From: Oscillospiraceae bacterium
Lineage (GTDB): Bacteria; Bacillota; Clostridia; Oscillospirales; CAG-272
Direction: 5' to 3'
Assembly (NCBI GenBank): GCA_015065045.1
Contig: SVRB01000003.1
Location: forward strand, 1 to 33,646
DNA: 33,646 nucleotides
The notes under the pieces were generated by a model, which worked only from the letters and a program-made list of their open reading frames with translations, had not been told where the DNA came from and did no database searches. Below, one piece after another: positions 1-6,754 of this stretch. Numbering within the stretch: the stretch's first letter is position 1; each line of letters starts with the position of its first letter. The translations under genes were made by a program, and so were the position numbers.

Positions 1-2
1 GC

Positions 3-71
3 AAGCCCACAAACAGCGAATTTATCGCCATGATTGCCGATAATTTGCGTTTGAAAAATAAATTCTCCTAA
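3..71 (+). CDS. 3' end of an unidentified CDS truncated by the window edge (KPTNSEFIAMIADNLRLKNKFS*)
   Basis: Open frame from the edge to a TAA at 69-71, followed by a terminator hairpin; too short to assign a family. Confidence 0.4.
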   Translation, partial: KPTNSEFIAMIADNLRLKNKFS

Positions 72-116
72 ATCTATCCCTATTTTATTCCCCATTAAAG
101 TTTTATAACTTTAAAA

Positions 117-155
117 ACAAAAAACCGTGTTCCCCTCACGGTTTTTTGTTTTTTT
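117..155. terminator. Probable bidirectional intrinsic terminator between convergent genes
   Basis: AAAACCGTG-TTCCCCT-CACGGTTTT stem with T-rich tail on both strands. Confidence 0.75.
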
Positions 156-1221
156 ATACATATTTTTCATTTTTCGAGAATATCGTTTTTAAGACTATAA
201 CAAGGACAGGAAAGCTTATCATTCCCCAAAAGCCGCATATTTCAAGACCTATATACATCGAAAATAACGTTGCCAGAGGGTGCAGTCCTATGCTTTTCCC
301 TATTATTTTCGGCTCGGCTATTTCTCTGACCACGCTTACCACTGCAAATATTATCAATAGTCCAAACCCTTGATAATACGATCCTGATAATATTTTAAAC
401 GCCGCCCACGGAATCAGTACAGTCCCAACACCGATAACGGGAAGAATATCGATCAGCGCAGTTATAAGAGCTATGGTAAAAGCATACTCTGTTCCGATTA
501 TAAGAAATCCAATATATAACTGTATGAAAGTAATGGCAATCGTTATAAGATACCCTTTTATTACTTTTATACCCACGATTCGAAGCTTTTGCTTTATGAA
601 ATTTACCCTTTCTCTTTTTTGAGGCGGAAGAAGCTCTATCAGATACGTTGTTATTTCATTATAATCTGCGCAAAAATAATACGAAGCCATAATAAGAATA
701 AGAGACACGAACAACATATTCGGTAGAACGGTTATCAAGGTTTTCAACATTTCGGGAACCTTGTATGTTAGATTCGACAGCATTTCTCTTGACATCTCCG
801 ATATCTTCATCAAAAGCTCTTGTTCGCTTCCGTATGATTTTAGAAATGGAATTTTGTCTAACAGCTTGTTCGTTATTTTTAAAATGTCTGTTATCCACGA
901 GTCAGCGTTGGTGTTTAAAAGAAATACGATTCCGCGTATCTCGTATAACAGCCTGTCAATGATCATAAAAAGAAGCGCGCCTATTAAAACCAGAATGATC
1001 AATACGAGAATGATGCTTAATAATTTTTTCGAAATACGCGTACGCTTGTGTAGTATTTCGGTCATCGGTCTTATTACCATCGCAACGCACCACGCAATTA
1101 TAAACGGAAGTAATATTTTCAAAAGATATTTGAAGAACAAAAAACCAAAAACCACAGATAATATAACGTATAATACTATAACAAGAATTCTTTTATACCC
1201 TTCCTCAGGTAAATAATTCAT
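154..1221 (-). CDS. ytvI: AI-2E family transporter / sporulation integral membrane protein YtvI-like
   Basis: 355 aa multi-TM protein with AI-2E/UPF0118-type organisation (ALITALIDILPVIGVGTVLIPWA; C-terminal EPKIIGKSIGLHPLATLFSMYIG). Confidence 0.75.
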   Translation of the reverse strand: MNYLPEEGYKRILVIVLYVILSVVFGFLFFKYLLKILLPFIIAWCVAMVIRPMTEILHKRTRISKKLLSIILVLIILVLIGALLFMIIDRLLYEIRGIVFLLNTNADSWITDILKITNKLLDKIPFLKSYGSEQELLMKISEMSREMLSNLTYKVPEMLKTLITVLPNMLFVSLILIMASYYFCADYNEITTYLIELLPPQKRERVNFIKQKLRIVGIKVIKGYLITIAITFIQLYIGFLIIGTEYAFTIALITALIDILPVIGVGTVLIPWAAFKILSGSYYQGFGLLIIFAVVSVVREIAEPKIIGKSIGLHPLATLFSMYIGLEICGFWGMISFPVLVIVLKTIFSKNEKYV

Positions 1222-1311
1222 AAGATCCCCCCTTTTCTCGAAATATGTAACTCATATTTATTATATAAAAAAGAAGGGCTTTCCATTCGATGAACTTTAA
1301 AATTTATTTGA

Positions 1312-1348
1312 GAACAAAAAAATAGAGGGGGACAAAACTGTCCCCCTG
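1312..1348 (-). terminator. Intrinsic terminator of the ECF S-component gene
   Basis: AGGGGGACA-GTTT-TGTCCCCCT stem followed on the minus strand by CTATTTTTTTG. Confidence 0.8.
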
Positions 1349-1364
1349 CAAATTTATATCTATC

Positions 1365-1877
1365 TTAGAAAAATAATATTTTATGCTTTTCAAATAGTTT
1401 TATCAAAACAATGCCTATTACAAGTCCCACTATTCCCTGAACTGAATTTGCGGGAATGTTTACTGCCGAAGCAACAAAACCGTACATAAAACCTTCAAAT
1501 ATGAAATATCCGAGCACCATAATTATTTCAGCTAAAACACCGCTGATAATTCTTGATGAAAGCTTGCCAAGCTTTTTGTTGCTCAGCTTGAAAACGTAAA
1601 ATGCAACAAGCGCCATTAAGCCCTTTATTACGGCTGTCGCAGGCGCATAGATCACATATCCTGAAAACAAATCCGCCAATGCTGAACCAAGACCTGCAGC
1701 AATAAAGCCATACGCAGGTGAAAGCATCCACCCTGCCAACAATACCATACAGTCGCCCAAATTTATATATCCGTTTAACGGAGAAGGCAGCTTAATAATC
1801 ATCGTTGCCACACATACAAGCGAAGCCACAAGCGCTGTCATAACTATTTTCTTTAATTTCTTATCCATTTGTATCAA
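1365..1877 (-). CDS. ECF transporter S component, substrate unproven (possibly vitamin B6-related)
   Basis: 170 aa hydrophobic protein with S-component pattern (LPSPLNGYINLGDCMVLLAGWMLSPAYGFIAAGLGSALADLFSGY); divergent from a MocR/PdxR-type regulator. Confidence 0.75.
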   Translation of the reverse strand: MIQMDKKLKKIVMTALVASLVCVATMIIKLPSPLNGYINLGDCMVLLAGWMLSPAYGFIAAGLGSALADLFSGYVIYAPATAVIKGLMALVAFYVFKLSNKKLGKLSSRIISGVLAEIIMVLGYFIFEGFMYGFVASAVNIPANSVQGIVGLVIGIVLIKLFEKHKILFF

Positions 1878-1961
1878 TCCCCTTTACATCCTGATATAAA
1901 TAATGTATACTTAATCTGATATTATAACAATCACCAAAATAGGAGTTTTTTATATAACCAG

Positions 1962-3044
1962 ATGAAATATATTGTTGATAAGAAAACACGTCCCGTATAT
2001 TTACAACTCTATAAACAGATACGCGATGATATTGTTGCGGGAAACTATTCATACAAAACAAAGCTCCCCTCTAAACGTAATCTTGCAGATGAAACAGGGG
2101 TCAGCGTTATAACCGTTGAGCACGCTTACGCTTTGCTTTGTGATGAGGGATATGTCGAAGCTAAAGAGCGAAGCGGATACGTAGTTATATTCAGAAAAGC
2201 CGATGGTTTTGCCGTTTCAGACAATATACATACAAAGACCTATAACCATAACGTCGAACATAATTATCCCGATTTCCCGCTATCTGTTTTAAGCAAAACC
2301 TTTCGAAAGGTATTAAACGAGCACGGAGAGCTTTTACTCGAAAAAACATCGAATTTGGGGTGTGCTGAGCTACGCAATGCAATTCGCCGTTATCTTGCGA
2401 GAAATCGAGGTATCCACGTTGATGCAGAACAGATTATTATAGGTTCAGGCTCAGAGTACCTCTACAGACTTATTGTAGAATTGCTTGGAAGACATAGAAT
2501 TTATGCTGTTGAATCACCGTCATATAAAAAAATAGAGCAAGTATACCTTGCAACCGAAATTACATATGAATCGCTTCCGCTTACAAGCACCGGTATTGAC
2601 AGTAATGCTCTTACAAAAACGAAAGCTGAGGTGTTGCATACAACACCTTATCGTAGCTATCCCAGTGGAGTCACTGCAACAGCAACAAAAATGCACGAAT
2701 ATATACACTGGTCGGATAACGGTAATCGTTACATTATAGAGGATGATTATGAGTCAGAATTTTCGGTTTCTACAAAGCCTACAGAAACGCTATTCGCACT
2801 ATCAAAATTTGATAACGTGATATATCTCAATACGTTTTCCAAAACTATATCCCCCTCACTCCGTGTCGGGTATATGGTTCTTCCGAAACACCTTGTGGAG
2901 ACATTTAATAAAAAACTCGGATTTTACTCATGTACAGTGCCAACGTTTATGCAATATGTTCTTACGGAACTAATAAACAACGGCGATTTCGAACGGCATA
3001 TCAACCGTGTCAGACGAAAGAAAAGAAAGGATAATATTATTTAG
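1962..3044 (+). pseudogene. MocR/PdxR-type regulator (GntR wHTH + aminotransferase class I domain), 3'-truncated
   Basis: N-terminal GntR wHTH (PVYLQLYKQIRDDIVAGNYSYKTKLPSKRNLADETGVSVITVEHAYALLCDEGYVEAKERSGYVV), AAT fold with SKTISPSLRVGYMVLP PLP-lysine motif. ORF stops at 360 aa where family members are about 460-480 aa; its last codons lie in a dispersed repeat module. Confidence 0.75.
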
Positions 3045-3057
3045 CTAATAATATCTC
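3016..3057. repeat. Partial copy of the repeat module GAAAAG(A)GATAATATTATTT-loop-AATAATA, forming the 3' end of the MocR ORF
   Basis: Matches 3355-3392 (AAAAAAGAAAAGATAATATTATTTCGCAAAATAATA) and 31921-31960 (AAAAAAAGAAAAGATAATATTATTTTGACAAATAATA). Confidence 0.7.
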
Positions 3058-3088
3058 TCCCTCCGTCTTTTGCTCCACAAAAGCCACC

Positions 3089-3115
3089 GTCTCGTTGCGA
3101 CTCGGTCACGGTTCG
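3089..3115. repeat. 27-bp direct repeat, copy 1 (GTCTCGTTGCGACTCGGTCACGGTTCG)
   Basis: Identical string at 3423-3449. Confidence 0.9.
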
Positions 3116-3157
3116 CTACCTCGCCAGATGGAGGTAAAAACCAGATTTGCGTAAAAC

Positions 3158-3392
3158 GGGACGTCGTGGGCGCCGTCCCCCACAAATACCAATATTATCT
3201 CATAAAACAATAAATCTTCCGCAGACCACGGAGGGTTCCGAGGGAGGAAAGACCTCGGTCGTTTTAAGGGTAGGGTTCAAAGGGAGGGGAAATCGAAATC
3301 CCCTCCCTTGTGCCTTCTTTGGTTACTTTCTTGGCACGCAAGAAAGTAACGTAAAAAAGAAAAGATAATATTATTTCGCAAAATAATACGTC
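3158..3392. repeat. Dispersed intergenic repeat, block 1, copy 1
   Basis: Closely similar to 31727-31960: TCTCATAAA.CAATAAATCTTCC, GGAGGGTTCCGAGGGAGGAAA, CCCCTCCCTTGTGCCTTCTTTGGTTACTTTCTTGxCACGCAAGAAAGTAACGTAAAAAA. Contains a perfect 12-bp hairpin GTTACTTTCTTG-GCACG-CAAGAAAGTAAC. Confidence 0.9.
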
Positions 3393-3422
3393 TTTGCCCT
3401 CTCAGTCAGCTTTGCTGACAGC

Positions 3423-3449
3423 GTCTCGTTGCGACTCGGTCACGGTTCG
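3423..3449. repeat. 27-bp direct repeat, copy 2
   Basis: Identical to 3089-3115. Confidence 0.9.
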
Positions 3450-3530
3450 GCTCTGACATCACACCGTGATGTCATTCACTCCCTCACCGCCGCTTCGCTA
3501 CCCGAGGGGAGAGCCTAAAAGGCACAGAAT

Positions 3531-3612
3531 GTCAGGAGCTTCGCTCCCGAACCCACACAAGAGGCGCACTTTTGAAAAAGTGCCCTCTTGACTCCCTCAA
3601 AACTTTTAATAG
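3531..3612. repeat. Dispersed intergenic repeat, block 2, copy 1 (structured)
   Basis: GTCAGGAGCTTCGCTCCCGAACCCACAC shared with 32011-32038, then a 15-bp hairpin 3558-3590. Confidence 0.85.
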
Positions 3613-3625
3613 ATTTTGCGAACTT

Positions 3626-3662
3626 TGCAAAAAAACAAACGGGTGAAAAATTCACCCGTTTA
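3626..3662 (-). terminator. Intrinsic terminator downstream of khpA
   Basis: AAACGGGTGAA-TTT-TTCACCCGTTT followed on the minus strand by GTTTTTTTGC. Confidence 0.85.
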
Positions 3663-3665
3663 TCT

Positions 3666-3902
3666 TCATCTTATTTCGACTGTAACTTTTTTGTTGTCTG
3701 CGTTTGCCGCAGCCTTCATAACAGTACGGATCGCCTTTGCAATTCTGCCGTTTCTTCCGATAACCTTACCCATATCCTGAGATGCAACGCTGAGTGTCAA
3801 TACAACACTGTTTCCGTTTTCGCTCTCAATAACGGTAACCATATCAGGTTCGTCAACGATTGCCTTAGCAATATCCGTGAGAATCTGTTTCAAATTCAAC
3901 AT
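3666..3902 (-). CDS. khpA: KhpA family KH domain RNA-binding protein
   Basis: 78 aa, KH motif VASQDMGKVIGRNGRIAKAIRTVMKAAA; directly downstream of rpsP. Confidence 0.92.
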   Translation of the reverse strand: MLNLKQILTDIAKAIVDEPDMVTVIESENGNSVVLTLSVASQDMGKVIGRNGRIAKAIRTVMKAAANADNKKVTVEIR

Positions 3903-3918
3903 GTTTTCTTACCGCAGA

Positions 3919-4161
3919 TTATTCTGTAATGCCGGATTTCTTAAGAAGTGCTCTTACAGTCTCTGTGGGCTGAGCGCCGTTACCAAGCCACTTTGTAGCC
4001 TTTTCTGCATCGATCTTGATTTCTGCAGGGTTTGTCAAGGGATTGTAGTAACCAATCTCTTCAATGAATCTACCGTTACGGGGAGATCTTGAATCTGCAA
4101 CTACTACACGATAGAAGGGTTTCTTCTTTGCGCCAACTCTCTTAAGTCTGATTTTAACCAT
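3919..4161 (-). CDS. rpsP: 30S ribosomal protein S16
   Basis: [41 protein letters not shown] is the S16 signature. Confidence 0.98.
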   Translation of the reverse strand: MVKIRLKRVGAKKKPFYRVVVADSRSPRNGRFIEEIGYYNPLTNPAEIKIDAEKATKWLGNGAQPTETVRALLKKSGITE

Positions 4162-4193
4162 TTTTGTATTCCTCCAAAAATTTTATATAAATT

Positions 4194-5576
4194 TTATTTT
4201 TTCTTTTTCTTATTTTTCTTAAGCTTTTTCTTTGTGAATCTGTTGCCAAAACCACCGAGTCCTCCGAGTCCGGGGATTCCCTTACCCTGAGAAATCTGTT
4301 TCATAAGCTTATTTGTCTGTTCAAACTGCTTAAGCAATCTGTTTACGTCTTCAACAGTCGTACCGCTTCCTGCCGCAATTCTCTTTCTTCTTGACGCTGA
4401 AATGATATCAGGATTTTCCCTTTCTTTCACTGTCATAGAACGAATTATCGCTTCCATACGGTCAATCTGTTTTTCGTCGAGCTTCGCATCCTTGAGGTCA
4501 AGCCCCTTCACACCGGGCATCATACCGAGCAGCTGCTCCATAGATCCCATACCTCTTATCTGCTGGAACTGTTCGAGATAATCGGTAAGTGTAAACTTTG
4601 ACTCGCGAAGCTTCTGTTCAAGCTCTGCCGCCTTTTTCTCGTCGTATGCCTGCTCTGCCTTTTCAATAAGCGAAAGCATATCGCCCATACCGAGAATACG
4701 TGAAGCCATTCTGTCAGGATGGAAAGGTTCGATAGCATCAAGCTTTTCACCCGTACCAACATACTTAATAGGCTTACCCGTAATATATCTTACAGAAAGA
4801 ACAGCACCACCTCTGGTATCGCCGTCCATCTTTGTAACAACAACGCCGGTTATATCAAGAAGATCATTGAACGACTGCGCAACGTTTACCGCATCCTGAC
4901 CTGTCATAGCATCAACTACGAGCAGAATTTCTGTCGGCTCAACCTTGCTCTTTATGTTCTTGAGCTCTTCCATCATATCCTCGTCAATGTGCAGTCTACC
5001 TGCAGTATCGACGAATACCATATCGTAACCGTTTTTCTTCGCGTGCTCAACACCCGCCTTGGCAATTTCAACCGGGCTTATCTTGTCACCCATCGTAAAC
5101 ACGGGAACGCCAATCTGTCCGCCTACAACCTCAAGCTGCTTTATAGCCGCCGGTCTGTAAACGTCGCAGGCAACAAGCAAAGGTCTTTTTCCCTGCTTCT
5201 TAAAATGCGACGCAAGCTTTGCCGCGTGAGTAGTCTTACCTGCGCCCTGAAGACCTGTCATCATAATAACGGTCGGGGGCTTCGGTGATATCGTTATCTT
5301 TGCCTGAGAACCGCCCATAAGATCAATAAGCTCTTCGTTTACTATCTTAACGATCTGCTGTGCGGGAACAAGGCTTTCAAGAACCTGAGTTCCAACGGCT
5401 CTCTCGGTTACTTTATTTATAAAATCTTTAACAACCTTAAAGTTTACGTCAGCTTCAAGCAACGCAAGCTTGATCTCGCGCATACCTGACTTAACGTCGC
5501 TTTCGGTAAGCTTACCCTTACTCCTAAAGCTTTTGAATGCTGAAGATAATTTATCTGTAAGGCTTTGAAAACTCAT
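4194..5576 (-). CDS. ffh: Signal recognition particle protein Ffh
   Basis: GTPase G domain (GLQGAGKTTHAAKLA, DTAGR, TKMDGDTRGG) and Met-rich M domain (GMGSMEQLLGMMPG). Confidence 0.98.
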   Translation of the reverse strand: MSFQSLTDKLSSAFKSFRSKGKLTESDVKSGMREIKLALLEADVNFKVVKDFINKVTERAVGTQVLESLVPAQQIVKIVNEELIDLMGGSQAKITISPKPPTVIMMTGLQGAGKTTHAAKLASHFKKQGKRPLLVACDVYRPAAIKQLEVVGGQIGVPVFTMGDKISPVEIAKAGVEHAKKNGYDMVFVDTAGRLHIDEDMMEELKNIKSKVEPTEILLVVDAMTGQDAVNVAQSFNDLLDITGVVVTKMDGDTRGGAVLSVRYITGKPIKYVGTGEKLDAIEPFHPDRMASRILGMGDMLSLIEKAEQAYDEKKAAELEQKLRESKFTLTDYLEQFQQIRGMGSMEQLLGMMPGVKGLDLKDAKLDEKQIDRMEAIIRSMTVKERENPDIISASRRKRIAAGSGTTVEDVNRLLKQFEQTNKLMKQISQGKGIPGLGGLGGFGNRFTKKKLKKNKKKKK

Positions 5577-5587
5577 TTTTAGCCTCC

Positions 5588-5947
5588 TTAATCAAGCATT
5601 TTTTCGGCAACCTCAATTATGCCGTCTATCTCTTCGGAAAGGTGTGGATTGTTCTCCTTCATACCGATCAGTCTATTGATAATAAAATCCGTATTCGTCT
5701 TATTATCGGAGAACTTCGCAAGAAGTCCTAACTTCTTTTCCATATCGGTAAGTATGATCTTGCACTTATTCAAAGAATCTCTCACTCCCTGCGGTGTGAT
5801 TCCCGTAATTTCCGAAATCTCACGCAAGGACAGATCCTCGTCAAAAGACAGCGATGCGATCTCTTTTTGACGTTCTGTCAGTATATCACCGTAAAAATCA
5901 AACAACAGCGACATATTTATTTTTTCATCATAATTCATCGCAATCAC
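5588..5947 (-). CDS. ylxM: YlxM/p13-type (UPF0122) helix-turn-helix protein
   Basis: FYGDILTERQKEIASLSFDEDLSLREISEITGITPQGVRDSL; immediately upstream of ffh. Confidence 0.9.
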   Translation of the reverse strand: MIAMNYDEKINMSLLFDFYGDILTERQKEIASLSFDEDLSLREISEITGITPQGVRDSLNKCKIILTDMEKKLGLLAKFSDNKTNTDFIINRLIGMKENNPHLSEEIDGIIEVAEKMLD

Positions 5948-5980
5948 CTGTAAAGCAAAACACTTTACACATTATAACAA

Positions 5981-6009
5981 TAAAAAGCCCCTTTGTCAAG
6001 GGCTTTTTT
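5981..6009 (-). terminator. Intrinsic terminator downstream of comF
   Basis: AAAAAGCCC-TTGACAAAG-GGGCTTTTT hairpin with T tail. Confidence 0.8.
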
Positions 6010-6025
6010 CAATATATTTTCTTTA

Positions 6026-6754
6026 TTATCCGTTTTTTGCAGCTAGAACGCAGAAAACAGATTTAGCTCCGTTATTTTTCAAAAGCTCTGCGCAAACACC
6101 GGTCATTGCTCCCGTCGTTCCGATATCGTCAACAAGCAAAACCTTCTTTCCCTCGATTTTCGAAATCTCGCTTTTTTCAATATAACAATTAGCCTTAGCA
6201 TTCAGCTCTCTTTGGAGCTTTTTCAGCTTTTTCTGCTCTATTTTGCCGCCTTTGTGTCTCAATATGTTTACATATTCTACGCCTAACTTGTCAGCAATAA
6301 CCATCGCGAGTTTTTTAGCATGGTCATAACCGTATCTGTTTATTGACCTCGGATTTCTCGGAATATTCACCACAACTGTATTCGACAAGCCTCTTTTTGA
6401 AATAATATTTTTTATCATTTCATCGGCAACAAACTCGAATACTCTATCATTATTTCCATTCTTTAATTGATAGATTATTTTGTTCACCACAGATTCTCTG
6501 TCATAATCCTTATATACAGCAAGATGCCTTACAGAATCAACGCTCCTCTTGCCAAAACCGCAACGGCAGTCTATCTGCGCATCCTTACAATATGGACAAA
6601 TCACCATCTTTGCAAGCTGCCACTGCTCGTCACACTCATCGCATAGCATTTTCTCCGAGTCATATTCTAAAATAGTCTTACAAGCAACACATTTCTTAAC
6701 AAAAATAACGTTAAAAAACGAGTTGATAATTTTCTTTATCTTATTCATAAACAC
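6026..6754 (-). CDS. comF: ComF family phosphoribosyltransferase-like protein
   Basis: N-terminal zinc-finger-like cysteines (CVACKTILEY, CPYCKDAQIDCRCG), PRPP-binding VLLVDDIGTTGAM. Confidence 0.88.
   Translation of the reverse strand: MFMNKIKKIINSFFNVIFVKKCVACKTILEYDSEKMLCDECDEQWQLAKMVICPYCKDAQIDCRCGFGKRSVDSVRHLAVYKDYDRESVVNKIIYQLKNGNNDRVFEFVADEMIKNIISKRGLSNTVVVNIPRNPRSINRYGYDHAKKLAMVIADKLGVEYVNILRHKGGKIEQKKLKKLQRELNAKANCYIEKSEISKIEGKKVLLVDDIGTTGAMTGVCAELLKNNGAKSVFCVLAAKNG

Noticed and set aside
3147-3368. 73-aa plus-strand ORF (MRKTGRRGRRPPQIPILSHK...)
   Set aside because: Lies wholly inside repeat block 1. In the second copy (31.7 kb) the same frame hits TGA and is frameshifted, so it is not a conserved coding sequence.
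3016-3612. Possible CRISPR array or transposon with transposase in the repeat island
   Set aside because: Repeats are not regularly spaced, spacers are absent, and no transposase ORF or cas gene is present in the window.
4719-5288. 189-aa plus-strand ORF antisense to ffh
   Set aside because: Opposite strand of a clear Ffh gene; composition is that of a shadow ORF.
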